DNA of 64,000 nucleotides from Pegea sp. RAD2-039 (lineage: Eukaryota; Chordata; Thaliacea; Salpida; Salpidae): positions 2,852,001 to 2,916,000 of the forward strand of contig JAQGEQ010000084.1 of assembly GCA_034620365.1 (NCBI GenBank), in the 5' to 3' direction. The notes under the pieces were generated by a model. The model had not been told where the DNA came from and did no database searches. It worked only from the letters and a program-made list of their open reading frames with translations. The position numbers and the translations under genes are program-made. Below are positions 25,477 through 37,300 of the stretch, in pieces; the stretch's first letter is position 1; every line of letters starts with the position of its first letter.

Positions 25477-25628
25477 TTTCCGTATAAACACGTACTAGTA
25501 ATGGGTGGCATGGTGCTTATGATGATTGCAATAGCTAATATCAAATGTAACTATTATTTCGTGCAATAAAGTTGACTTTATGCCTAAGAACATGAAAACG
25601 TGTGACTCATATTTAGTTACTGTAACAG

Positions 25629-25938
25629 GTCAGGACTTACAAGCTCCAGCACCAATGCAAGGACACGAAGACAAAGCTCTAAACGAGTTGCAAAAAAGTG
25701 TGGCGACATGGACGCTAATGTTGCTGACAACAACAGTTTCCTAAATTCACAACAAATCAAATCGAAGATCATGAATAATCTGATAACTACAACAACCAGT
25801 CTTTCTGTCGTTAACAACAACAATAGCAGTAATCGTGTTTGCTGTGGTAAAAACTTATTGACTGTTTCAAATAAATCCTTTTCTATTTCGGAAGAGTCTT
25901 ATAGCTTTCAATCAAGCAGTAGCCATAAATTGAGCTGA
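25629..25938 (+). CDS. Alternative 3' terminal exon of the GPCR (C-tail isoform)
   Basis: A second, mutually exclusive C-terminal tail for the receptor. A donor inside the last exon (TCCAG|GTACGG, after 24773) leaves phase 2. The acceptor actgtaacag ends at 25628, and the exon continues in the same frame for 102 residues to a stop at 25938. The tail is Ser/Thr/Asn-rich (SGLTSSSTNARTRRQSSKRV at its start, SSSSHKLS at its end) with a basic cluster, typical of arrestin- or kinase-regulated tails. Use of it would give a 445-residue receptor instead of 391. It could also be the last exon of an unrelated gene, but the exact phase match favours the GPCR. Confidence 0.5.
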
Positions 25939-25988
25939 TTCTGCAGCTGTGCTTCAACCACTTTCAGATCGTATACGACGGAAAGAGT

Positions 25989-26010
25989 TGACGTCATCAT
26001 ACTGACGTCA
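25989..26010. promoter_or_regulatory. Pair of CRE palindromes, 14 bp apart
   Basis: Two perfect TGACGTCA sites start at 25989 and 26003, about 50 bp after the stop of the alternative GPCR tail. They could belong to an enhancer or to the 3' UTR by chance. Confidence 0.3.
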
Positions 26011-28500
26011 TTATTGTATGAATTATATGAGCAAAATGTGGTGCTACAACTGGTAGTTTTAGTGTCAGTTATTGAAAAAATTCAACTTTCACATAATTTT
26101 CATGATTTTGTTTACAAAATTGTAAACATTGAAAGTTTTATTGGATTCTTGTGATATAGTTTGCGATCGCACAAACAATTGCTCTTTATGTTAATATCAC
26201 TGAAGTTTTATGCACTGTAATGCATTTAAGTTTCTCGTTTTTTATAGAAAAAGTTTTTTTTAAGGACCGAAAAACTTTACTAAAATTTTAGACTACTTTC
26301 ATTTCGTACTTTTCATTTACATTTTTATCGTTGTAAATAAATTAAAAAGTATTTACTTTTGATTGGCTGTAAAACTAACGAATACGAACAGTACTATGTT
26401 CTCCCAAGTTAACAACATCTATATCAAAATATTTAAGATTTAACTAAGGAGTATAGCAAAGTTTTTAAAGCTATAGTAAATACTTTAACATGGGTGTTTG
26501 TATATTTTTTAAAAGTATTTAAAGTTTTAGAACTTGACTCACAAAGTTTATTTTTGACAATGCAACTAATATGTACTTTTCCTCTTAGTAATCTTTAAAG
26601 CTAAGTCACGATAAAATAAATTAGCTATTGTAGTTTCAATTGTTTTTCAATACTATCTACAGGTGCGAGTGTTTTGTGGTCTTGGTTTATAAACAGATCC
26701 GATGATTGTACATATTAATCCGTCCAGACACTAGAATATAAAATACCACACAAGGAAACATTTGAAACCGACATTTTTTGTTTATTGCTCTTCAGTAAAT
26801 CTCACAAAATTCAATTTTTAAAACAGTACTCTTCAAATATAGCTTTTACTGTTTCGGATCAAGTTGAACATACTTATAAATTTGAAAATGTGATTAACAC
26901 TATTAACTGATTAACTATTAACACTATTAATGATACAAAAACTGATAGACAATTCTAAATTATAGATCTGCTAGATATTGCTTTTAAATTCATTCTTTAG
27001 ATATTAGCGTTAGTTTGATTGATTAATGTTTGATTTTATACTAGTTTTTAACTGTACCAATTAGAGTGTTTACAAACTTTAATATTTACATAGTAAGAAC
27101 AAGTTAAATAGACTACTAAAAATATTACTAGCATTCAATGTTTTATTCTGAAACTTAAGGTTTCTTTTTTGTATCTTTTGAAGCTTATTACTAAATTATT
27201 ATTAAGTTGTAGTCTATATCATAAACTGTATCTTCTTCATATATTATCTTTAATAATTATTTCCAGTTACTATTATTGATAATTTGTTCATATAAAACTT
27301 ACTCTAATAATTTTGACAGTATTTTGTGATTTTATTTTATCAATTTAGTTGTACACAAATAATTTATATACAAAAAATAAGCTTGTTCTTCAAATAATAT
27401 TCAATTAATATTATTTTACCAAAATCATTGCTTCATTTGCTAGTTTTTCTAAAGTGCTAGTTATAAATAGTTTATAGATGTCAGATAGTAAAACAGATGC
27501 CATTCTATTGCTAACTATAAGTGCTTTTATAGACAAAACATAAATATACTCTTTAAAAATGTTGATTTAGTTAATGGCATATGTCGACAAAATATATACT
27601 AAAGAAGCCACATCAAATAACTTTGTAAATCAAAAGTCTCTATAAGAACTAGAAGCATGCTAGTTTTTATGAAATTATTGGTTACTATCATTTTTAATCA
27701 ATAATATATTAAAAGGCTTAACAAATTGACCAGAAAAAAATTAACAGAATGAAGCGCTTGAAAAAGTTTCACATTTAATTCTAAAATAACTGATTATTTT
27801 AGAATAAAATAGATAATTCATTTTGAAAATAAATCATGTCATTTACCAAATTTAATGACTAGACGATAAAAAAGTTTATATGTTTTGTTTTGACGTTGTC
27901 TTGTGTGATTATTAAGACATATGATTTTTTGAAAAATACAGATTAATTTTGGATAAAATTTTTTAATAACAAGCTTTTATGAATCTATTTTCATTTTGTA
28001 TACTTACTTGATATTTACAGATGAATAGAAAAAAATATTTTTATCATTGTGAAAGAATTTGTCAAATTATATAGTATATTCAAAATGATACTTATAGGAA
28101 TTGAAAATACTCTGCAAAAATGTAAGCCTTATTTAAACTTATGAATGAGTTAAATTTATTTGGTTCTAAATAAAAAGATGAAGAATTGTTAACTTTTATA
28201 AAATCTTGATCCATAGCCTCATTAAAACGAAATTAATAATTTTACAACATAGTTAATGCAGAGTAATTGCAAAATTGAAGTTAAAAATATTTGATATGTC
28301 ACTATTAGCTGCTATAAATAATGTTCTTAACAAAACCAAGCTGAAATTTTTTGTTTAAGGCTTTGTTTAAGTTTTTATTGATCTATAGCAAAAGTTTAAC
28401 ATAAATCTCTTATTTAAGGCGCTAAAAATATTTACAGTGTTCAGGTTACAAAAAGCAAATAAATAAGAAATAACTAACCAGAACAAACAATAATTTGCAG
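26011..28500. other. Intergenic, AT-rich; nothing recognised
   Basis: No exon, repeat family or RNA gene that I can support. It separates the GPCR 3' end from the 3' end of CFAP119. Confidence 0.5.
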
Positions 28501-28545
28501 AATACTACATGCTAATAATGCCTTTCCACTGTATAGATAACTGAA

Positions 28546-29343
28546 TCACTTACTTTTTGTTTTTCCTGTTTTTTTCGCGGTTTTTCCGCCAGAGTTTTCA
28601 TCGTGTTCTTTACAAAATGTTTGAATTTTTTCATTAATTATTTTATCAGTTTCTTCAAGTTGTTTTTCGACACTTATATTGAGTAATTTTAATTGGTCTG
28701 CTATTGCCTGTTTGATTAATAATTCCAGCTCATTTTCAGCCTTTCTATCTTCAATGTTAGGAAATTGATTGGAATTATCTTCAATTTCAAGTGGTTTAAT
28801 GTCTAAACTTACTTCCTCAAACTCTATAGGTGGAGCTTCTGGTACTCCTTCATATTTTATGGCTAAATCTAAATGAATTTTAGCAGTGAATGCATATTTG
28901 TACATTTTAAAATGTCGAAAATATGTATTAATTACATAAGTAGATATATCTTCTACTTGATTTACTGTAAAGATTTTTAGAGTCCAGGGTGGGCGATGCA
29001 CTGAATGAAGAATCAAAAGATTTTTGAAGAAGTTGAAACATTCATCAAAATTGCCATACGGGGTTGAAGTACAGATATTATGAGTTCGAATAAAAATTGA
29101 AACCAAAGTAGATGTCTGCGGCTCATCAAAATTATGAGAACGAGCAAAAAAATATGCGCCTTTGTAAAGATCAATTAAGATTTCTGTTTGAGGGTCATCA
29201 CATAACCCAAGAAAGGACATTAGAAGAGACTGAATTTCATGAGGATCTGTACATGAATTAAGTTGGTCAATATCATTTTTCTTTAAGTCAGACCAAACAC
29301 AAAGCGATAGCTCGCATTTATTGATATTTCTCTCATCATTCAT
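28546..29343 (-). CDS. CFAP119: Cilia- and flagella-associated protein 119 (CCDC189 family)
   Basis: Conserved protein of motile cilia and sperm flagella, known in mammals as CCDC189/C16orf93 and needed for normal flagella. Single coding exon, 265 residues, starting MNDERN. The diagnostic block lies in the middle: [20 protein letters not shown], then a run ending [20 protein letters not shown], then [20 protein letters not shown] and [16 protein letters not shown], closely like human CCDC189 ([27 protein letters not shown]). The last 70 residues are a charged, probably coiled-coil tail ending [13 protein letters not shown]. A good acceptor (tatttcag) ends 8 nt before the ATG, so the 5' UTR exon or spliced leader is separate. 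The stop overlaps a donor-like AAA|GTAAGT, so a longer spliced form is possible. RFX lies next door in divergent orientation. Confidence 0.9.
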   Translation of the reverse strand: [265 protein letters not shown]

Positions 29344-29354
29344 TACAAACACTG

Positions 29355-31700
29355 AAATACTATATTTTATATAGATTATGTATAGAACAATTCATTAAGC
29401 TGATAAAACTTTTTGTATCTATGCAAAATTATTTTTATTAGACTATGTTTACTAGTTAGATGATTCAGTTAAATGATAAAATTAATGTACAAGTTTATAA
29501 ATTGATTAAAGTAGCCTGAAATATAAGTTATATATTATTAAAAGTATAAATCAAGTTTTTAAAAACAAGCATAATCAAATTTCTATACTATTTCAAATTA
29601 AAAGAATTGTTAATAGATAAATAAGTAAACAGAAATTATAGATTAGTATTTAGAAAAAAATGGGATATCATTTTTATAAAAAATCTAAATATAAGATATT
29701 GTTAGGAAAAAATATATTTTAATTTCAAATAATTATATAGCAAATCGTATTTTAACATAAGATTTTACCAAACAATGTTTTTTAAACTACAAATAAATAA
29801 CTGATATTAAATAAGTTGCAAGAGATGTTAGAAGTTTTATTTAACTTATTTTTACAAACTTTCGTAAAGAAGCTAACATTAATACACATAAACTAACTAA
29901 TTAGATTTTGTTGTTATTACCTTAATAACTAAATCGCTAATAACATCTTTGTTTATTATTAATTTATTATAAACATCTTCAAATTTATGATTAACATTAC
30001 ATAATAATTATAATTTTAGTGCAAATAATATAATCTTAAAAGATTTTCTAACATAAAAAAGTTATTAATTATACTTTTAAAGGATATATTTTCACCATAA
30101 TCCAAAAATATAAACTTAACAAACTATTGACAGCACAAACTGCATAATGACTTACGTTGCACGTCTTGATTATGGCTTCGACAAAATAATTATATTATGT
30201 TATACCAATATTGATATCTGCAATATTTTACTTTAAAAATAACTGTAATATATCTAGTTAAGCTGGTTTATTTGATTTAATTATATAATTTTGAAGTCCA
30301 AACTGACTGTTGTTTACATTCCGTAGTCAAGCCTTTGGAAAGAAAAATATTTCGTTGATAAAGTCAATTCGCTATATGAAATTAATTTTCTAAAGCTTTT
30401 TCTTACTACTATTTGGTACTACCAATACAAAATATTCTTTTAGAAAATTATGAAAAATATTTCAATTGTGATATTACCATAAAAAGGTAAAATTTATAAA
30501 AATTAGCTTCGTATCACATCCCTGAAAAGCATGAAAATTTGCTTAAGAGAAAACACTACTTGGTAAAACATATAGAAAGCAGCTAATTTTAACTTTACAT
30601 GAATATACTTTTTGTAAAAAAAAATTAGAAATTACTAGAAGTTGATAAACTAAAACTTCTCAATAAATAGAAAACCTGAATTTAATTAAGTAATGTTGCC
30701 CAAAAACTTGATAATCGCAAATTTTGTTAAGGTTGGTAGAAAAAATCTGTTCACAGAAAAAATGTTTTCTTCTATTTTCTTTAAATAATTCTCCTTTTTT
30801 GGTGCATTAAGGTTTTAAAAATAGATATAGGCAAAATATACAGAATTGTTATCAGATTTATTTTATCCTTTTCTAAATTAAATCTTCAGCAGTAACCAAA
30901 TTATTGTTTTTTATTAACTTGCTAATGTCAAATATAGTTTAATTAATTTTTTTATCATAGACCTTATATATGATTAACCCCTATTTACTTATTTGGATAG
31001 AACTTTATGTGAACAAAAAAGTTTTGACAATTTAAGTTCAAAATTCAATTTTTTTCAAAGAGTCAATTCCCAAAAATGTATTTTTTTATCTTGTGGTTGT
31101 TCTCTTTCTGTTAATCTTATTTAAAACTGGTTTTGGAAATTCTAAAAAATATTTAGACTTTATCCTTGTATCACTCAGACATAATGAAATTTGAGATGAA
31201 ATTAAGTTTGGAATTTATTTGCGAGTTATTGCATAATTTATGCAATTATTGAAACAATGAAATTAAATATTAATTTATATTAAGTTACAAAGCTTCAAAC
31301 TTTGCTTACGTTCATTTACTCGATAGAAAATTTAAAAAACACTAAGTGAAGACCTAGATGCTAAGTAAATATGTAAAAAATAAGTTTAATGACTGCTTCA
31401 TCTGCTACAGGATAATTAGCATTTTTTTCGGAAAAAAATTATTTTCTGTTAAAAAGTTTTTAAAGTTATTTGGGTTCCAAAAGCAAGTAAAAGATGTATT
31501 TTTTATTCTATCAGGTAATATTATATGCTACAGTATGTGACTTTGATTTTTATATCATATTTAATAAAAGATTAGTTAAAAATAATCGTTTTCAGAAATT
31601 AAAAAAATAAATTGAAATTGAAGTTGTAAGTTATGGTTTTTAAGCATTTTTTTTTTATCTGAAGTCAATTTTTTTAATTTCTCTAAAACTTCAACCGTTG
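29355..31700. other. CFAP119-RFX divergent intergenic region
   Basis: AT-rich with no coding exon seen. It separates the divergent CFAP119 and RFX genes and must hold upstream control sequence for both. The only clear motif cluster is at its RFX end (31740-31769). Confidence 0.5.
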
Positions 31701-31739
31701 TGAAAATAATAATTTATTCTCGCGGATGAATATATAATC

Positions 31740-31769
31740 GTTTCGTTGGGCAACAGTTGCCTTCGAAAC
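31740..31769. promoter_or_regulatory. Dyad of X-box-like RFX sites at RFX promoter
   Basis: A near-palindrome in a GC-richer island. The core ggcaac-a-gttgcc is a perfect inverted repeat at 31749-31761. Extending outward, the right half reads gttgcc-tt-cgaaac, one base from the X-box consensus RYYNYY(N1-3)RRNRAC. The left half reads gtttcg-ttg-ggcaac, also one base off. Two overlapping RFX-type sites back to back, just upstream of the presumed first RFX exon, suggest autoregulation. Confidence 0.5.
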
Positions 31770-31831
31770 AAAAACGCCATAGTCACCGTATCCCTGGAGA
31801 TTGTAGCAAGGAAGTGTTTTCTGCGATTTCG
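31770..31831 (+). other. Presumed 5' UTR exon of RFX
   Basis: A GC-richer stretch after the X-box dyad ends with a donor (gcgatttcg|gtgag at 31831/31832). It has no long open frame. The first coding exon of RFX has its own acceptor about 70 nt before the ATG, so an upstream non-coding exon is required and this is the best candidate. Confidence 0.35.
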
Positions 31832-31834
31832 GTG

Positions 31835-34270
31835 AGATTATTTGTTAAATTATTTTGATAAAAGCTTTAAACTGGCTCATAATGTCATCAAAAATCCTTT
31901 ATTTTATGAAATTTTGACTTAAGTTTACTTTTTTACGACTTTTGGTGTACGTACTAGGCCTAACTTCAAACATACTTTAAGCCGTCATCATACCTTTCTT
32001 ACTTAAAAACGTTGATATATCTTTGTTCAGTCTTCTAATTAATGTCACCTAAATATTTTCTACGTTTTTATTTCAAAAAAGTTATATTTCAATAAACAAA
32101 TTATTACTTTAATGAAACATTTATTGGCGATAGAAAATATCTATAGGTTTTTATACTTAAAATTAAATTAATTTATACAAGATCTTATATTAAATTATTG
32201 GTTTGGCAATTAAATATGTAATAGTTGAATACTTTCGTTTTGCAATATTTTAAAATCTAATTTTTTCATATGGTATAATATTCACCATTAAGATGATTAA
32301 ATAAGTTTATTAAAATGATTCCTAAAAAACTGATTTAATTTTTTCAATATCTACCAAGTCCACTTTATATTTTATAGGCTTTTTAAGATTACCTTAACCA
32401 AATGTTTTATGTTTATCTTATGACATTAAACATTTTCTGATGTTATTTATTCAGAGAAATCTTTTATAGAGTATTTAAAAATTTTTATAAGGTTGAAAAA
32501 TATTTTAAAAATCAGTTTCATTGTTTGTTTAGTTGCTGAAAGTTTTTTATTTGATTATCACTGAATTAAGTTTTGATTTAGTCTTATATAATTAGGATAT
32601 TAGTTTTTATCAAGACTGAACATAAAAATGATAAAAGGCTTAGGGAAATATTTTTTGAATTTGTTAAAATACTGTAGATAACATAATTAATTTTTTATAT
32701 TTTCTTTTAACTTTATATTTGTACATTCTAAGGTTACTTTTATTAGTTAGCATAAAAATTAATATGTGAAGTTAAATTTGTTATACTTTATTTATTTTTA
32801 ATTGCATAGATTTATACACTTTAAAACATAATAAAGTAATTTCATTTGTTTTTTAAGATATTTTATTATAAAAGTTTGATGAAATGTATTTTTCTTTTTC
32901 TTATTATTAATATTTTATATTGAGACTAAATATTGCCTAAATTATATAGCCACTTGTTATATTTTTTAATATTTAGAGAAAAGATCTTTTTAAATTAAGG
33001 TATTATTTTTTATTCAGATTAGTTTTTAGCCTAAGTACAATCATAATGCTTATTTTTTGTTGTGGCTAAGAACAAAATTCTATTGAACTTAAGAATTGAC
33101 TACTAATTGCCATATTTAAAACTTATTTGAATTGTATTTGATTTTCCTAATATTTAACTTGATATACAATATAAAAAAAGTGATTTATTTATTTTCTTTT
33201 TATTTTGATGTTTTATTCTTGTTTTCTTTTTATGCTATTTTTGAATTCCTACTCCTAAATGGTAATAAGTAAATAAATTTATTTACTTTGAAGAATAACT
33301 TTTGTATTATAATCAAACTGTAAATTTATATAAAATGTTTGTGGATCTTAAGTTTTTGCAATTATAACTCCTTACCTAACTGGAAGTTTATAAGATTTGA
33401 TGCCTTTGAATAAAAAAATATAAATAATTCATTGTTTAAAGATACATTCTCATATATTTAAATTTAATATTTAGATTTGAATAATAAGCATATTATTTTT
33501 TTAATCTAAACCAAACGCATGGCTCTAACAAGGTAGATAGTTGCAGAATGCTGAAAGAATTTGTATTCAAAGACCAGTTTTGTGTGGTTGATATTTATAG
33601 TCCGGGTATCTTTTCATTTAAAACTGTAAAGTTGTAGGTCAATTTTCCCTTAACATTTGGGAAATTAATTATGCTTTTTTGTCCTTTATTTTAATAAAAT
33701 CTTTTCTTTGAGGACTTTGCCTCTTTGGCATTTTCTGCAAAATAGAGTTTTATTTCTAGCATTAATTGATTAAAATGTTTTAATATGAATAATATTTACT
33801 GCTTATATGTTTATTCTAGGAAAAATACTTCTTTAATTTCAGCTTATAGAGTAATTATTAAATATTTTTTCAAACCCATTTCAATTTTTATCAAAAATCT
33901 ATTAAATATGTATTTTGTGAAAGCAAGTTTGTTAAATCATTAAAAGCTAGCTTGTGAATAATTTATTGAAACAAATAACTGACTTTTATAAATAAATATT
34001 ATTAAGTATTTAATCTTTCAATTTCACTTACTGTAGATGGTAAAAATATTAAACTTTTAATCTAGAGGTTTTCCATTACAACAGCTATCATTAAACCTAA
34101 TAAAAGTTAATTAAATAACAATGATTATGGCTTGTGTTCAATTATTTTTCAAATTTTCTGGTGAGTTAAGTAGACATTTTTCAACAATTGTTAGATTACA
34201 AAAATGATACAAAATACAAATATTAAATTCATAAAAATGTTTTGCTTGTTAACTGAAAGCTTTTTTTGTT
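31835..34270 (+). other. Presumed first intron of RFX; nothing else recognised
   Basis: Very AT-rich, with long T-rich runs and no supported exon or known repeat. Confidence 0.4.
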
Positions 34271-34340
34271 TTTTAGATACAGATAAGTTTACTTGGAGAC
34301 TACTTATAGACTTTCGAAATCTTTTAGTGAGATTTACATC

Positions 34341-37300
34341 ATGCAGCATAATGCAACCACTAGCCAGCAAGGTCAGAGTTTGCTTTCTGGCTCCCACAAC
34401 CAGCTGGCCAGATATGTCAACGTAATATCAGGAAAAAATGCAGCCGGTAAAGTTTACCTGATTCAAATTTTTGTATTTATTAAAAAGCTTCTTGGATTTT
34501 ATGAAACAAATAATAAGTTTTTAATATTAGTCGTTTTGATTAACTTTTTTATTATATTTATATTTATAGACTATTTTTGACAAATTAAGTTTTTGAAAGC
34601 AAAACTTTCCCAGTAGAATCTGGTGATGAAAATATCTGTTTTATATTATAGTGCAATGAATGATTAGGTGAACGAATTAGGCAAATAAATTTCTGTTAAC
34701 AAATTGAATTGCTGCAACAGTTTTTAGGAAGAAATAGCCTCAAAATATTGATTGTGGTTAAAGTAAAATTTAAAATGTAAAAATGTAGAAAAGTTTTCAG
34801 GCATTCAATTTCTATGTAATTTTATAGTCTTATTTTGGAATTTGTTTTTAATAAAATTTGATCAAAATTAATTCTTCAACTTAATTGACTTTTATTTTAT
34901 TTTTTTAAAATCTATCTGAAATATTTGCTTTTATATCACATTTTTTAAACTTATTCGTAATTTTGAAAATAAAATTGATTTTTTTATATCTAGCTTTTAA
35001 ATTTAACATTTATCTGGAATTATTTTACCAAGATGGGCAAGTTTTTTTGGTGATATCATTGATTAATGTGTCTTTTATCACTTTTCAGGTCAGCTGAAAT
35101 CTACTGAAAACATCAAGACAATAAACCCTCAAGTTAGTTTTATTTTAAACTTTCTATTTTACAATCTCTAAAAATATCAATTATTTTTTCTACTCCAAAA
35201 CATATCTGTTTTTTGAGGGTTTCTCATCAGCTTTTAAATGATTAATCTTAAAGATAATCTAAAAACTTACTTATGTCAAGCTCATTTCAACTTATAAAAA
35301 TACAAAGAATTTGAACGACAAACAAATTTGTGTTTCAAGTATTTTCTTTTATATTTAGCAAATATTTCTGATGTCTAATAATTTGACAAATTAAACTTAG
35401 TAATTTAACTACATCAGCATCAGTGTTTAAATTAAATAATTTCTTTTCTTTTTGTATCTTCTGTTACAAGACTTACTCTACTATTTCATTATTTTTCTGT
35501 TTTAAAAACTTTTTTTTTTGATTTTAATTAATGATAACATTAATTAGTCTTCGAATAATTTGGTTTTTATCTTATTAAAATCGACGTTATATTAAAATAA
35601 ATCTAAATATTCTTTGCTAGGGTCGTCAAATGATAACTGTTCCCACTGGAAGAGTTATTTCAACTTCAAACCCAATAAATATAAGACGAGTGAGTTATCG
35701 TGAAGTTTTTTTAAGAAATTTATAAAATTTTTCAATCACTGCTAACTAATTACCTTTTAATTTCTTCTCAATTATTTTCTATAAAAATATATTTCGTTGA
35801 TAACATATAAAAAATTACCAACACTTCTTTTCAATTTTCTAATCTTTCTATTTTTACTCATTTCAAGAATATATTTATTTTAGGATTATTCTATGAAGTT
35901 TTTACTGATTTTTATCGTTCGATTAACTTTTTATTAAATTGTTTGACAGATTCAACCTGCTAATCAGACCAATCGACCTCATTTAAATATTGGAATTGTT
36001 ACAAGTTCTCAACAGCAGCAGGTACGTTTTACAGATCTTTTGCAATTTTTTCTAGCTGATATTGATCTTCTAAAAATCCTTTTGTTATTTTTGTTTTGAA
36101 AAATGCAGAAATAGAATTATTTTTCATGTAGCCATTACTAATCCTGAAATTTATTTTTAAATTCAAAGTTTTTCTATTTATTTTGAAACTTCTGTATTGT
36201 CTTGTGTTGTTGAATTTTCAAGTAAATGTCATCTACAAGTAACTGTTTTGTAAGCATGAAAACAAGATCAGAAGAAAATGCGATTAGAGATTTCTCTTTA
36301 GTTTTTTATCATTTATTTCAGATGTATTCAAATTCACATCAATTTGTTGAGTCTTCGCCCGACAATGTCTATAGCAACGGATCTCCGTAAGTTATTTGCC
36401 ATCAATTCGCTTAATTTAATTAATAAACTAGAAAGACAAGTATCGATTTGTTGGTACTTTAAACTTAATATTAAAATTTCGATTTGATTTATTAACTTTA
36501 GTTTAATAAATATTTTACAGTTCAAATAATTTCCAAACTTTTAACGAAAGTAATAACAGTCTGATGTACAGTGGAAACCAACAAACTAATAACGGTTTCT
36601 TTGTGGAATCAACACCTAGCGTAGGAAATCAAGTTAGTGTGACAACTTCACCCCACCAGGTACATACACTTGTGATTACACAACTCCAAATCTCACATTT
36701 CAATTTTTAGAGTAATTTAAATCATAATTCGAACGATGTTAGTGGTAGTAATCATAATAGTGGAATTGGACAGATTGTATCATCACCTGGTGGTACTTCT
36801 TACATTATTCAAAGTAGTACTGGTTCTGATAGTGGAATAATAGCGATGCCTTTGTCCCAAGCTCATAGGGCTTCGCCTGCTAGTGTCAGTCATTTCCGCC
36901 GTGAACCTAAAACAGTAAGTTACAAACGAGTTGATTGCTTCAGTGTCTTCATCTTCTTATTTCAGCTGCGATGGTTAATGGACCATTTTGAAAACACTGA
37001 TGGAGTCTCACTTCCTCGAGCTTTGATGTACAATCATTATTTATTGCATTGTCAAGAGCAAAGACTCGATCCAGTCAATGCAGCATCATTTGGCAAGCTT
37101 GTGAGATCTGTGTTTGTTGGATTAAGAACTAGAAGACTTGGTACTCGGTTAGTAGCTGCTTCCAGCTTTTGTTTCCTCGCATTAACTGTCTTTCTGTAGA
37201 GGTAACTCGAAATATCATTATTATGGAATTCGTATCAAAGTTAACTCTCCTCTCAACGCTTTGCAAGAGGAAATTGGTTACCTCGCATTAAGGTATCATC

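Noticed and set aside
25617..25823. Minus-strand 68-codon hydrophobic frame
   Set aside because: It is antisense to the candidate GPCR tail exon, which has matching splice signals.
30695..30707. X-box-like gttgcc-c-aaaaac upstream of CFAP119
   Set aside because: It fits only the loosest form of the consensus (1-nt spacer, A-run half site), expected by chance in AT-rich sequence; far from the gene.
34191..34397. Minus-strand frame across the first RFX exon
   Set aside because: Shadow of the RFX coding exon, no splice context of its own.
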